64,000 bases of DNA from positions 1 through 64,000 of the forward strand of contig NW_024088578.1 in NCBI RefSeq assembly GCF_009730915.1, given 5' to 3'. This DNA comes from Dioscorea cayenensis subsp. rotundata (Eukaryota; Streptophyta; Magnoliopsida; Dioscoreales; Dioscoreaceae). The stretch's first letter is position 1. Every line of letters begins with the position of its first letter. Below, one piece after another: positions 1-13,677 of this stretch. The position numbers and the translations under genes were made by a program. A model generated the notes under the pieces. That model was not told the origin of the DNA. It searched no databases and was given only the letters and a program-made list of their open reading frames with translations.

Positions 1-428
1 TTATTATTATTATGTATCAAAAATCACATGAATATTGTAATAATGTGGCAATGCTTTTAAAAAAAGAAAAAACTATTTTTCGTTTTTTTACACGCACGTA
101 TTCCTTTATTTCTTCGTGTGAATCACAAATTTTTCTATACAGATGGAGATGGTTGCTTGCTTGTTTGTTGCTGCCCTTTGTTATGAGTATGAGGTTCTTG
201 ATAGACCGTTTCCCATGACTATTATTAGAACCCATCTCGTTTCCCATAGACCAGCTACCACGTGTTCCGCACGCGACCGCAGCTTCTGTTTCTCTTTCTA
301 TCTCTCGCTCTTTCTTTCTTTCTTTCTTCGTCGTTCGTCGCCGTCGAGACGCGCGAGGTCTACCGGATCTCTCTCCGCCGGTATGCGCACGTTAGTGCAG
401 CTCTGCCATCTCTGCTAATTGGCACTCT
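1..428 (+). promoter_or_regulatory. Upstream region and 5' leader of the COQ8 gene
   Basis: No gene is supported here. The stretch holds a G-box core CACGTG at 259-264 and a pyrimidine-rich tract with CTTT repeats at about 285-330, typical of plant 5' leaders. I see no convincing TATA box close to the start codon. The open frames across this part are chance frames in CT-rich DNA. Confidence 0.4.
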
Positions 429-3400
429 ATGGCTCCGTTCCAGAACATCCGAAGGCTCGCCGATGGTGTATTCCTTGTTGCCTTCGAAGCCGCCAAGCGA
501 TCCCCAGTCTTCGAGGCCGCGAGGGCTGGGGAGATCGAAACCTGGTTTCGAAATCCCTAAAGGAGGTCCCTCGTCTCCGCTACGGATCTCACCGGGCTTA
601 CGAGTGGGAGGTCTCGTGAATTCTCTGGCCCTCGGGCCAAGGAATCAGTAGTCTTCTTCTCTGATGGCCCTGAAACGAACGCTTCCGCATCAGGATCCGT
701 TTGTGAGGTGATTCCATCAGCTGTAATCGCGAATCAGGGGGAAAGTTTGGAGTTTGGCAAAAGAATTGCAGGAGTCTAGTGGGGAGAGCGAATTGCAAAG
801 CTCAGGTGGGGAGACGGAAGAACAACGGATGAATGTGGGTGAATCAAGAGATTTGGACGCAGTGAAGGAAGAAAAAGTTGTAACTTTGGGTGATTTGACA
901 AATGATGGTGCAAGTAATGAAGAAAAGGATGTTAATTTGGTTGTTTCTGCAGAGAAGAGGGTAACAGATGGCGGCTGCGCTGAAATTAGTGCTGGCGTCG
1001 CTCCAGTGAAGAGGAGAAGGCCGCGGGAGAGGAGAGTCCCGTCGACTCCTTTCAGTAGAGCTCTTGGGTACGTTGATTGGTTCATTAAATCAGCAGAGTT
1101 CATTCTTATTGTTTTTCTGAGCTGCGTTCTTGAACTTTTACATTGAAATCCTACCCAAAAAAAAAATTTAAGAAAAAGAAGGAAAACTTCAAATTGTGAA
1201 TGCAGTATTCAGGCATTCATACAAACTCGCATGTATAAAGGTCCTTACTTCGATGCATATGGATAATGGATCCTCTTTTGGCTTTTCACTAGTAATCAGG
1301 CAGTTCTGTAGATATATGCCTTGTAGTGCTCATTCTTGTAAACTCATCTGTCGTTCCATTTGACCAACAGGTTTGCTGGATTGGGAGCTGGGCTTGCATG
1401 GGGCACACTCCAAGAATCTGCAAAAAGGCTTGTATTTGGTACGCCTGATTTGGAAGATAAGCAATCTGCAATCTCACCGTTCTTGTCTGAGCAAAATGCT
1501 GAACGTTTGGCACTTGCACTCTGTAGAATGCGAGGGGCCGCACTCAAATTGGGTCAGATGCTTAGCATTCAGGATGATTCTCTTGTGCCAAAACCGGTAT
1601 TCTCATAATCCCCGCTGATTTTATAATTTGATGCTATGTTCCAATTATTTATGGGATATTTTTTCTGGAAAGTCGGTTAGAAAGTGTTCCATGGTATCCC
1701 CTCTTTCCAGAACAGGGGGGGTTTGGTTCCTATGTTATCCTGTGAAAGAGGTTTGTTTCTGTGATTTAACCAGTTTGATGAGCAGTTCAGGATTGTCAAC
1801 TTCTTTGTTGATTGTACATCACTTGTCATGTATAGAAATGTAGCTAGTGTTCATAATAGGTTGTTGTATGCATTTGGTTATGCATCTCTTCCAGCTGAAG
1901 ATGTGGTCCATCTTGAACTGGTTTGTGTTGAACTTCTGCACTAAGCTTGTGTCTGATGTATTGCTTGACCCTATGTTTTTTTAGATTTTTGGCAGCTTTG
2001 GATATTGTCCGGCAAGGTGCTGATGTGATGCCAAGGAGCCAGCTCAATGATGTTTTGGATTCTGAATTGGGTCTCAACTGGTCGTCAAAAGCTCAGAAGT
2101 TTTTGATTATGAGCCGCTAGCTGCTGCAAGTATTGGACAGGTCCTTTTTATTTAATGCTAATGATTTTGAAATATCTTGGAAAGATATGTCATGTCCTGA
2201 AGTTTTTTACATGGCTTTACCACATTACTGTATATCCTTTACACTCCTTTATCTGCCTTCTTTGATCTGTGTACTGCGAAATGGTGTCATGTCAAAATGC
2301 AAAATCAGTGATTTTTCTCTCTTGTCCTTTGTATTTTTAAAACTTAAGGCAGACAAATGCATGATGGTTTGTGTCTTCCAATCATTAACCAGTATCTCAT
2401 TTCTCTTGTCAGGTGCATCGGGCTGTCCTAAAGGATGGGTTGGAGGTTGCAATGAAAATACAGTACCCTGGTGTTGCAGAAAGCATTGAAAGTGATATTG
2501 ACAATGTGAGAAGACTTTTGGATTATACAAATCTTATACCAAAAGGCCTTTTTCTTGATAGAGCTATCAAGGTAAACTGGAGCCTTGCAGCTGTAGCACA
2601 GTCCTGCAAAAAATTCTGGACACATTTCTTTAAATAATTATTTTCTAAAGGTTGAATTGTCCTTCTATTAAGGAAAAGTTCTGTATGATCACTTGTAATA
2701 AAAAGCTAATGATCTCCTTTAATCTTTTCCAGGTTGCAAAAGAGGAACTAGCTCGAGAATGTGATTATTTGTTAGAAGCTGCAAATCAGAAGCATTTTCG
2801 AGAGCTATTGTCCAACTCAGAAGGGTATTATGTGCCTATGGTCATTGATGATATATCAAGCAAAAAAGTGTTAACAACAGAGCTTGTTACTGGTAATTTT
2901 CTTGTGTATTGTATTCCTTTTTCTATCATGCAAGGATGCTGAATTTTTTTCCTGTTAAGTAAAAATTTTTTCTGACATGTACTTTTTCAATTGGTGAAAC
3001 TAAAAGTTTTTCCTTTGTTTGCATTGACATGAAAGAACTCCTAGGAGTCATCACTTTTCAATTAGGTGGTGGTGGCTTATGCACCGCTGCCTCTTGTTCT
3101 TAGGAATTATGTATGTCAAGCTATATGTTCAGAAGATAGCTGTAGATGCTGTTTTCTGCATATTGAAAATCTGCATGTCATGAACTGCACTTGAATGACT
3201 GCACTGCATAAAGACCCTGAACAATCACACATACTAAATATTGGAAACTGGCCAATCATACCGTGTTGTTGATTCTCTGTTTTCTTTTGCAAGGGAGTTA
3301 TAAGGATACCATAGGAAGTTGAATAATAATTTCCCCATCTTATTGTTTAGTGGAAGCTAGGAAGCATGGATTATATTGACATTTTTACAGCAATATTGAC

Positions 3401-4518
3401 ACATTCTTGTGATGAACCATTCTTTTGCAATGCTCAGGAGTCCCTGTTGATAAAGTGGCACTACTAGATCAGGAAACTCGGAACTATGTTGGAAAAAAGC
3501 TGCTTGAGCTGACTTTGAAGGAGTTGTTTGCTTTCCGCTTCATGCAGGCAAGTTAAACACTTCTTTTTTTGTTTTTCCAAGTGTGTGGTTCAAGTATCAT
3601 GGGTTGTTCTCTTCTAGTTCATGTTATAGAAGTTAATAGAGAATAGTAGACACCAGCCCCCTCCATGCTGTGTGTGCATGGTTGATAACTTCAGTATGTG
3701 TAGAAAAATGGTTTCTGATCAGATGAACATCAGATATTGTTAGAGAGTTGTGCTTTTTATTTTGGAACTTCTTTGAACCCTTTCCTCTTCCTCTCTGACT
3801 GTCTGACATCTTTGTCTTATTGTAAACAGACAGATCCTAACTGGAGCAATTTTCTCTATGATGAACCCACCAAAATGATCAATCTCATTGACTTTGGAGC
3901 AGCTAGAGAGTACCCTCAAAATTTTGTAGATGATTATCTTCGAATGGTAATGCTTTTGTTGCATAAATTTACTCTTGGTAGTTTTTGAGCCAAAATTTCC
4001 TACTCTCTCTTGATATATTATGTGATCAAGCATGTTCCTGTCATACAATTATATCTATTATGATGATCAAATCAAATCTATGACGCTAATTATTTATTTT
4101 TTTTGACTTGAATCCTTTGGATTAACAGGTGATTGCATGCGCAAACAGTGACCGAGATGCAGTTATTGAGATGTCCACGAGACTTGGTTTTCTGACAGGT
4201 GAGGAATCAGAGGTAATGCTAGATGCCCATGTCCAAGCCGGTTTTCTTGTTGGCTTGCCGTTCTCCAAATCTGGCGGGTATGACTTCCGTTCAACCAACA
4301 TCACCCGCAGCATCTCTGACCTGGGCGCGACGATGCTCAAGCACAGACTCACTCCTCCACCTGATGAAGTCTATAGTCTTCACAGAAAACTATCAGGTGC
4401 TTTCTTGGCCTGCATTAAGCTCGGCGCAGTAGTACCATGTAGAGAGTTGTTACTTGATGTCTATAGACATTATTTGTTTAGTGATGAGAGCTCACAACTT
4501 GCCTCCAGTTCTGTGTAA
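429..4518 (+). CDS. COQ8: COQ8/ABC1-type atypical kinase (mitochondrial, coenzyme Q biosynthesis)
   Basis: Eight exons: 429-1067, 1371-1596, 1985-2140, 2413-2571, 2733-2892, 3438-3547, 3830-3946 and 4129-4518. The family is a mitochondrial atypical kinase/ATPase of the UbiB group that supports the coenzyme Q synthesis complex. Visible motifs are KLGQ (the KxGQ motif that covers the active site) in exon 2, the Ala-rich loop and the VAMK lysine in exons 3-4, ECDY in exon 5, DPNW-N in exon 7 and the DFG-type LIDFGAARE in exon 7. The C-terminus runs to a TAA at 4516-4518. The ATG at 429 is chosen because [13 protein letters not shown] starts like plant homologues. The intron after exon 6 has a GC donor (3548). 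Oddities: an in-frame TAA at 558-560 with coding-like sequence on both sides, one extra A at 759-762, and three extra homopolymer bases in exon 3 (1986-1990, 2087-2090, 2100-2104). Correcting these gives the phases the introns require. Identity is near certain; whether this copy is intact depends on these calls. Confidence 0.93.
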
Positions 4519-5196
4519 TGTGTATTCTTTTCTTCTTTCCAAGATAGTCAATAATCTTGTGCTGCAAAATGTAGCTTGATTCTTCTGAACAATGTATCCC
4601 CCCACAGTGATGATTTACACTAAAAAAATTTTCAATTCACTACAGTTTCGGGTTGTCAATGGGCTCTGGTCCTGATGGGAAACTCAATTTCTCTACCCCG
4701 TTGGGGCCGGGATGGGGAATATCCGTCCCGTCCTCAAAATGTAATTTTAAATTATATATATTTAAATTTTTTAAGTTAATATTGCGGAAGATTTGTTGAT
4801 AAAGGTAAACTTTGAGTTAGGAGTATTTGTTGTAACATTATTACAAATGATTAGAGAGTGAATCGTTGAGATTTAGATTTAAAAAAAAAAAAAATTATAC
4901 TTATTTATTTTTGAAAATTATAAATTTATTTTAAATAAAAATATATTATTAAAAAGATAATAAGTATGATGTGTTAATTTATAATCAAGATTTGTGTGAT
5001 GCTAATGCATAATATAACTTGCTCTTAATTTTTTTTACAGTACAATTGAGTACTCGGGTCTCTTGTTATATCGGGTTTCGGGTCCAAACCCGATAATCTA
5101 AAAGACCAGCAGCGCTAAGGACACCGGCTTTCGGGTTTCCACTTTCCATATCGAAGTCGAAGCCGCCATTGCTCGCAGTCTACTCCCTGGTCCTTG
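4519..5196. other. Intergenic spacer between COQ8 and PIGO
   Basis: No gene seen. The 3' part of COQ8 is followed by AT-rich DNA (4740-5040) with A/T runs. At 4655-4735 and 5050-5100 there are short GC-rich stretches with repeated CCGTC/CGGGT words, which may be a decayed transposon remnant. The end of the spacer should hold the PIGO promoter and leader. The two genes are head to tail with under 700 bp between stop and start. Confidence 0.4.
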
Positions 5197-8100
5197 ATGG
5201 CGGAGGAGAAATGGCGGATGATCCGCCCCTTCTTCTTCATCCTCGCGCTTCATTGCCCTCGCTGTCTTCCCTCTACACCCGTGGCTTTCTCCTCACACGC
5301 ACGGAGCTCTCCTCCTTTAGCCGATGCTCGGATGATCACCCATGCTCAGCTCCCCTCAACTCCACCGCCCATTCTGATCCCTTTCAACGTCCAGATCGAG
5401 ATCATGATCAGTGGTGCTGGACCAGGCCGGCAGTTGACCGGATTGTCATCATTGTCCTCGACGCACTCCGCTACGACTTCCTCTCGCCGAGCACTTTCTT
5501 CGAAGGTGAATCTTGGATAAGGTTTGAAGTCTCTGTCTGGAATTTTATGCAATTTAATGTGTTTTTGGGATGGATTTGTTTTGCTTTCAGAGAAGAAACC
5601 ATGGATGGACAAGTTGACAGTGCTGCAGAGGTTGGCCGCCAAGGAACCATTATCCGCTAGAATTTTTAAGGCCATTGCGGATCCTCCGACGACTAGCTTG
5701 CAGCGTCTCAAGGTGGCATATCTTTTGTCTTTATTGTCAATGTTTTCCTATGTGAGAATTTGTTTAGTTTCGCTTTCTTTTATGATGTATTGGCTAGGAA
5801 AATCAGGTTAGAAAAAGAAATTATTATTGCATAGATTTGAACATAGTAAATTAGTGTTTATCTTGTTTAGATGTTAGATATGGTATATCTATAGGTGTTG
5901 ATTTTAAGGTAAGTTAATAAAATATAAATAAATAAATAAAAGAGGAAAAATATCCATGAATTCAGTAGATACAAAGAATTCACCTTGAGAGAGGAAGAAA
6001 CTTTCCTGCCACCCACCAGAAAATTTGTTGCTTCATGCTTGCTATGCATTGTTCACATTAAACCCCATACTTAAGTTACACCTTGGAAACAGTGATGAGG
6101 TTTTTCCTTACAGGTCATGTCTGTTTATAAAGTTCATCTCTGTTTGTTGAATTTTTAAAATTTATAGGGTTTGACTACTGGTGGGCTTCCAACCTTTATT
6201 GATGTGGGAAACAGTTTTGGAGCTCCAGCAATTGTTGAAGATAACTTGATACATCAGGTTTGTTTACATGCATAATGAAGAGTGTCAATTGGCAGAGGAA
6301 ACATCTTTACTCATTAACCCATGGAGCTTTAATGATATTAGTATTGCATTTCTAAACATGATACAAACAGATGGCTCAAAATGGAAAGAGAGTGTTGATG
6401 ATGGGTGATGACACATGGTTGCAGTTGTTTCCTAATCATTTCAAAACAGCGTACCCTTACCCTTCCTTTAATGTTAAAGATCTGGATACGGTATGCATGT
6501 TTAAAGTGTTTGCTTTTGTTGTAATTTTGTGTTGTTCATTTTGTATGGAATTTCGACTGTTGTGCTTATGTTTCCTGGCTTATTGTAGCTGTGAGATTTA
6601 TTGGCAGGTGGATAATGGTGTCGTCAAACACTTGTTTCCATCATTATACCAGGATGACTGGGATGTCCTTATTGCTCATTTTCTTGGTGTGGTAAGTTAA
6701 GGTACTTAACTCTCTAACGACCAACCCTTCTAAAGATTCATAAGTTTCAGCTATGGATATACGCTTTTCACTCCTGTAATCACATGTCTCTATGAGTAAT
6801 TCATTCACTTGGTTCAATTGGATATCCACCACTATTATGGAAAACATTCATGATGGGCTAAGAATTGTGCTTTGCAATCTTGAGAAAGCTTTTATGGTTC
6901 CATTTAGATTATTCTTACCTAGATACCTATTTTTACCATGCTGATGTTTTATCTGTCCCATAATATATCTTTTTAATGGATGCATGTGTATTTTAGGATC
7001 ATGCAGGACATATATTTGGTGTTGATTCAATGCCAATGGTACAAAAATTGGAGCAATATAACTCTATTCTAGAGGTATTCTTGTACCTTTTTTTTTAATG
7101 AATAATCTTGTATCATATGTTACTTTCTTGATAATACTTCTCTTGCGTTTAGTCTTAGTCATTAATTTCCATGGTATTGTTAGGTAAGTGGACAAAATAA
7201 GTATAGTGACTGAAATTTGTAGCTAGTAAATAAATATAATATGAATAAACCCTGATCAATGCTCAATGGGTAATCATCTAACTATTCTCTGTTAATAGCT
7301 AACTTAGGATGGTTCTAGGAATGTGGCCTGGGATGACTATTTCTTGGTTGCCACCTCTCAGAGTTAGTGTTCGGGCATAAGCTTTTGATATAATAATGAT
7401 AAAAATTCTCTTTATCTGTTTGCTAAACGTGGACCCGATCATAAGTTCCTGCATAGTTAATACAGAAGAAACCTCATGACCTTCGAGCCATACTTTGTTT
7501 TCACCAATTCTTTTCATGGTCTGAATTTTTTTTTTAAGTATAAGTATAAACTTTTTATTTTACATTGAATTTTTTTTTTTTTATTAATTTTTAATACCCT
7601 CAGTAAGTAATTGATTGTTCATTTGTAGAGAGTTGTTGAGGTTCTCAAGAACCAGTCTGGACCTGGTGGGCTGCATGAGAATACTTTACTTATTGTCATG
7701 GGGGATCATGGCCAAACCTTAAATGGAGATCATGGAGGAGGAACTGCAGAAGAGGTCTTGTTCATACTCTTGTTCTGGCACCTTTTTATTTTCCTGCATT
7801 TGAAGCTGATTATAGATTGTATGCATGAAGGTTGAAACATCACTATTTGCAATGAGTTTGAGGAGTCCTCCACCTTCTGTATCATCTATCCTTGATCACA
7901 GCACTTGCAAACTGGATTTGGTAAGGCTATGACCTTGATGAAGTGCATCCCCTATGCTCATTGAAACTGTTCCTGAAATGTCTTTAGTTGTTATCTTACC
8001 ACCTAATACTCGAACTTCACGTATATCTTCGAACAGAATGCTAGTGTATTCGGGTATAGATATTGAAAATTGAAGGCCTATTGTCATAAGCAGTTTGTGC

Positions 8101-11100
8101 CATAATATCTACAAATACCATTTTGCTTCCCAATAAAGAGAAGATGTTGGCATAATGTATTGAATTTTGATATTTTTTTTGGCAAAAAAATAAAAAAATA
8201 AAAAACATAAAATAAAGAAATACAAAATCAGATGCCACAAGCTTCAAAGCTCCATTCAAGAGGCTCTATAAGAAGATTACATCAATTTTGTAATTAGCCT
8301 AGAGTCTTATTTTAATTCACCTACAAGCAATTTTACATTGCTGACATTTGTTAGTTGATGGAAATGGTGCCAAATATGACAAGAGAATTATACTCTATAA
8401 ACACATTTGCACCTAACTTCTTACTGTTATCTTCTTTCCTGATTACAACCAATGCATGCTCTCTCTTAAATTTCTTTTTATTTGGTGCTATGATTTTATT
8501 TTGATTTTTCAGGAAGGAGAAATGATATGCACAAGCTCCATGCAACAGGTTATATGCAATAACTAATTCTGATTATGGCTAAGGTGGATTTTCATTTATT
8601 AAGCAGTAACATTTCTTTTCCTAATGTTCTTTGATTATTCATGCAGCTTGATTTTGCAACAACTTTGGCAGCACTTCTTGGTATACCCTTTCCTTTTGGA
8701 AGGTGCACTCTGAACACATTGTTGTTATCCTTGCTTTTGTATTTGATAATTATAGCCTACACTATGACATGGGATTTGTGTCCATTGACCTTATTCTATA
8801 TCAATGATTGTCATATCAGTTGAATTATTACTTGGAGACTTTTGATTGCCAAAAATTGATCTGTGGAAATTGTATCTGGAAATCATTAGATATGTGAACA
8901 TTTACTCATAACATGGATACTGTTCCACTCTTTAGTGCTAGTGAATTGGTTAAGCTGCTTCAGGTTACTGCCTTCTTTGAAGATAATTTGATATTATCTT
9001 TGCAGTATTGGGTGTGTTAATCCAGAGCTTTATGCCTTGAGTGGTGGTACATGGGATGGACAATGGACTAAAAATAGAAATCAAGAGTACTGTTCAGATT
9101 TGGAAGAATGGATGCAAACCTATACAAATGTTCTCTGCATAAATTCTTGGCAGGTAAATTTTTCTCCTTCTTGTTTCCAGATGTTGTCAGGTGTAAGAGT
9201 TGTAAGAATTTGATATAGATGGAAATGATACATAATGTATATTTTAACTGCTAGATAGTTTTCTAGCATCTTTATTTAATGTTTTGGGTGCCTCTATAAG
9301 GTATAGGATTCAGGATCCAGTTTTCTGCCTTTAGTATTGATCTAGTTCGCTCCTGTAGATACTTGACATTAGCTCAAAAAGGTCAGGATAGGTTCGGAAT
9401 TGGGGTTACTCAATTCTCATTTCTGGCAGCAATCAAAATCTAAACATCAATAACTTCTTTAAGCATCTGATTAAAATGATTCTTTTATTGGAGTTAATAG
9501 TCCTACATAGGTTAATTTTGTAAATATGAATTTGAATATATAAACAAGGGTCTCATCCTATCAATTTAAGCTTTTGAGTTGAATTGGATGAAAATAATGT
9601 TTGGTTTGCATCAAATTTATCAGAACTTGGTTAATTGGCTTGTTATGATTGTTTGCAACGTGGCTAGTTAAATAGACTATGTTTCAAAGGGGATATTAGA
9701 GTAACTAATGTCCCATATCGGTTAACTTGGCAAATATGAATATGAATACATGAGTTTGAGTTTCTCGTCCTGTAAGTTCAAGTTTTTGGGTTGAATTGGA
9801 TTGGGATAATATGTTTGGTTTGCATCTAATAAGAGTTATTGTGCTACCTTCTATATATCTACAAACTAACCATTTAATTTTCAGGTAAACAGATACATTG
9901 ACATGTATACTTCAACTGCAGTTATTGGACTTCCTTCTGAAGACTTGCGCCATCTCAGAGAATTATATACTCAAGCACAGACTAACTTGCAAAATTCCAT
10001 TAGTTCGACATGCTCTGAGTCAACCCTTCAAAGGCAAATTGATGCTTATTCTGATTATTTAGGAAGTGTGGCAAAGCTTGCTCGATCTGCATGGACTGAA
10101 TTTAATTTAATCTTGATGTTTGCTGAGTCTCTGAAATGTGATGATACTGTCCATTTTCGTCCAGATTTTCTTTATCCTAAGAGTAAACAATCTACTTGAG
10201 TTAAACTATCTGGTGTCAGGTATTACTTCCAGATCCTTTCAGGCTAGCATCTGCTCTAGCTTTTGGTGGTGATCCGAGCAGCAAGTTTTCCTTTCAAAAC
10301 AGCTACATATGTGAGTGTTCCCTTGCTCTGTGTGTTCCTACGTTTTTGCTTCGTATTTTTCTGCTTCATCACCATTTCTCTATTTACTTATCAATTATTT
10401 GTTGCTTTCTGTATTAGTGGAAGAAGGGAGAGTGGGATGTTTCCTTTTTGGGCACAACTGGTATACTTAACCTGTGGTCTTCAATCAGAGAGGGAAATTG
10501 ACAATAGAAGTAAGTGTCAATGCTTCAAATGCTAGTGTATTTAGTTCATTATAATGCAGCTCTTGGAATTTCTTGTCTGGGGATATCTGTTCCAATGGTA
10601 GTTATGACATAATGCTGGTTATAAAGTTAATTTAACTGTGCTACTTTGCAGGAACCTGCATTTCTTTTTCTGAATATTATTCTGAGGTTTGGGATTATGA
10701 TTGGCCAGTCAAAGAAGAATGTTGGTTCAACTTCTATGGATGCACACTTTTTAAGCAGCTTGGATGAAGGTTATACTGTTTGGTTGATTTTGTCCGAGAT
10801 CTTGCCAATCCTTGTGTTATCCTCATTCACCTTCCTGTTGTACAGGTGGATCTCTAAAAGTTCCACTTGGAGAGGCCTCAAATATTTTTTCCTTGTAGAA
10901 GCTGCAGCTAGCTATATGCTTTTAATATTTCATTGGATGTCAGAAAGCAATTTTTTAGCAATTCCCATGGCGCTTCAAGATTTGGGGAAGAATTTTGCCC
11001 CCCGTATAATCTATGCCATCGGATTTGGGCTTCTAACTTTAATAATGCTTTGTAAAAATCTAAACCAGAAGGAGCAGCCTTCATCTCCAGCTGAACAAAC

Positions 11101-13677
11101 CACTACTGCAACAGTAGCCATGCTTTGTGCTTGGAGTCCTACTGTCCTAATTCTTTTAGGAAGTCAAGGTCCACCTGTGGCTTTAATATATTTATTCGGA
11201 GGTATTTTCTCTTCATAGCTTTAGTTTCATGGTTCTTGTGTTGCCTAAAAAAGAAGAGCAATGCAACCATTAGTGTTTGTTAATCACTGCCACTAAAAAA
11301 ACCATGTTAGTTTTAGGATCATAAGTTGCCTTTCTGGTTGCGGTCACCTTGTTCAAAGCTGTTTTTATTCAACTGTTATCACAATTGCATTTTTTGGTTT
11401 AATTTTTGTTGCATTGTTTTGACATTATAAACGATTCATCTAACAGCATGGTGCATAATAAGGTTTACCATAGGGGAGTTCAGATGGAGCTCAAAGCCAG
11501 AAGGAAGTCCTAGTCAATGACCCCATTTCTATCACACAATGGAGCCTTTTGGGTGTGTGTGCCTTTTTCTTTTATACAGGTCACTGGTGAGTTGCCCAGC
11601 ATTTTGAATGGAACTGTATTACCCTCTATCTTACTGCATCTATTACTGGACATGATCTTCTCACCCTGCACTCTATAGGAATGCTACTATATGTCGTTTT
11701 TTTATGCAATTGTATGTGCTAGAGAATTTCATTTGGTGTTAATCGTTGAGGAATTGCATCAAACTAACAATGTCGTGAGATTCAATCCTTCCATTGCTTA
11801 TTTATCATGGGTCTCATGACTTAAAACTTTTGCTGATATAGTAATTATTGTTTCTGAATGAGCATTGATCATAGAGAACCATTTCCTGCCAGAAAATTAT
11901 GAGCATTTGATGCAATCATTTACATCTCCTGGCTCTTAATGGGGTACAAAGTCCAGAATATCTGACCATAATGTGCACAATTTCATTTTGGATTATCTCT
12001 AGGGGCCGTTTGGTTCGTAGTAATGGCATATTACTACATAACAAGATTATCATGGTAATATAAGTGGGAATGTTATATAATTGGGAATATTGCGGTAATT
12101 TGATATAACCATGTTTGGTTGGGAACTCTTATTATCGGGAATAGTTCATTGTCGTGTTTGGTTGTTATGATTATCAATTTACTAAAATATAAAAAGTTAT
12201 AAGATTACCAAGATAATCCAAGATAGACACCAAATTTGATGATAATAGGATTATCAACTTTTTTTGTAATATTTATAAGTTAGTAATGTGATATTATCAT
12301 CCAGATTACCACCGGTGCAATGCCAAACGTGGTAATATTTTCAGATTACCACATAACACGTGGTAATCTTTCTACATTACCGTGAACCAAACGTCCCCTC
12401 GGTGTTTTCATAAAAATCCAGGACTGCAGGATTAGAAGCAAAATTAGCATTGCCATATGACTGGTTCTCCTGTTCCATAGCTAATTTAGCTAAGGTCGTA
12501 CCTGAAACATGGCCAAAGTTATTAGCCCTTCCAAGTCTTTTGAAAAATCTGTGACAGGTGGTTTGCAAATACACAGACTGAGTCGTGTTCATTTGTCCTC
12601 TAGTCATGAGGGCCTGGCTCTTGGGCAGTATGCTCCTGCTCCCGAATTCTTTAAAATCCCTACTGCTGCCCTCTCGAGTGTCCATATGAATTTCATTTTA
12701 GGCAACAAGACAATCTATACTTTGTAGATATCTCTGTATATCATCTAGTGTAGCTCAAGGAAGAAACTACTGGCCTTTCTTTCTAGACAAGAAGGCACGT
12801 GTACTGCTCATGTGCATCCCTTTATCATTTACATTCATTGTATAATAGGGGCACAAAGAAATTATATTTACAGCATAAGCATTTTACAGATGCAACTTTA
12901 CTTCAGGTTTTACGAATGAACCATTTGCAATGAGTTATCTGTTGCAGGTGCACATTTGATGGTCTTCGATATGGAGCTGCTTTTGTTGGGTAAGCTGATA
13001 AGAAAATTTCAATCTTTTTTTATTGATTTGACAGTATATGCCAGCTAATCTTTTACCCCCATCTTGAATATTCAAATCGTCTTACGGTCTTCATAGAATA
13101 ATTCAAGTTGTGCAATCAACAGATTTGATGAATTTAACATAGTCCGCCAAGGTCTTCTTCTTGCAATCGACACTTTTGGTGTACTTCACATCATTCCGGT
13201 CATGAGCCTTCCACTACTTGTAACGCTTAAGCATTGTTACTCCAAGCACAGCCAAGTAAAGGCAGTTCTTTTCTTAGTCCTGACTCAGGTAAACGTCCGT
13301 TGTGTGGAGTTTGCTTATTTTTTTAGAACTTGCTCTGTTTCATATCAATGTTATCTCATATTGCTCGCGATGTTGTCCTTGGATTTCAGCTGTTCTTGAG
13401 TTATGGTTTAATCACAGCAGTGACAACTACATTTACAATAGTATGTGTTACAATTCAGAGGCGACATTTGATGGTAAAACCTCTGGGTTTCAGCTTTATC
13501 ATAAACATGATAATCTCATAACTATGATTAACCATTTACTTCTTAGTGCCTTAATATTCTTTTGTTTTATACATTTTGCAGGTGTGGGGATTATTTGCAC
13601 CAAAATACGTTTTTGAAGTCCTGGGCCTGCTTCTCACGGACATCTTAATTTGCCTGGCTTCTCTCTGCTACTACTGA
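5197..13677 (+). CDS. PIGO: GPI ethanolamine phosphate transferase 3 (PIG-O type)
   Basis: About 20 exons: 5197-5505, 5591-5712, 6168-6257, 6371-6490, 6608-6691, 6997-7074, 7629-7754, 7831-7920, 8513-8548, 8647-8702, 9006-9153, 9895-~10137, ~10243-10310, 10418-10509, 10652-11201, 11447-11586, 12948-12989, 13123-13288, 13390-13473 and 13582-13677. The enzyme adds phosphoethanolamine to the third mannose of the GPI anchor in the ER membrane. An N-terminal signal anchor ([20 protein letters not shown]) leads into a lumenal alkaline-phosphatase-like domain with VLDALR, DPPTTS (nucleophile Thr), GDDTW, VDHAGH and GDHGQT. The C-terminal half is a string of membrane segments. Exons are as small as 36 and 42 nt. 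Extra homopolymer bases occur at 5256-5258, 5269-5271, about 10265, 10286 and 10303, 10450-10452 and about 11504. The exon 12/13 border is uncertain because the expected membrane segment does not read cleanly there. Confidence 0.9.
9485..9835 (+). repeat. Two direct repeats in a PIGO intron
   Basis: Within the intron 9154-9894, the stretches at about 9490-9612 and 9700-9830 are imperfect copies about 210 bp apart. Both contain a GGTTAA..TGG/TGT-AAATATGAAT block, then a TCTCATCCT or TCTCGTCCT word, a GGTTGAATTGG or GAGTTGAATTGG word, and end in TGTTTGGTTTGCATC. This looks like a tandem remnant of a small dispersed repeat. No coding capacity is seen. Confidence 0.6.
12002..12398. mobile_element. 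MITE-like element in a PIGO intron
   Basis: About 397 bp bounded by terminal inverted repeats. The left end reads GGGGCCGTTTGGTTCGTAG; the right end is the complement of GGGGACGTTTGGTTCACGG. It lies in the 11587-12947 intron, is AT-rich inside and has no ORF. GGGG-CGTTTGGTT ends are typical of small non-autonomous DNA transposons in plants. I do not find a clear target duplication (left flank CTCTA, right flank TCGGT), so the superfamily is not assigned. Confidence 0.75.

Noticed and set aside
262..651. Open frame of 129 codons upstream of and over COQ8 exon 1
   Set aside because: The overlapping frame from 429 matches the COQ8 N-terminus; the longer one reads CT-rich leader and has no recognisable protein.
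429..4518. COQ8 as a pseudogene because of the TAA and frame changes
   Set aside because: All key motifs are intact, most exons are open, and the disturbances are homopolymer-type and cancel to correct phases.
10138..10242. Short intron with certain borders between PIGO exons 12 and 13
   Set aside because: The donor GTGATG is weak and the expected membrane segment does not read; borders are left approximate.
12377..12727. Overlapping frames on both strands in a PIGO intron
   Set aside because: They overlap the MITE end and intron, mirror each other and show no family resemblance.
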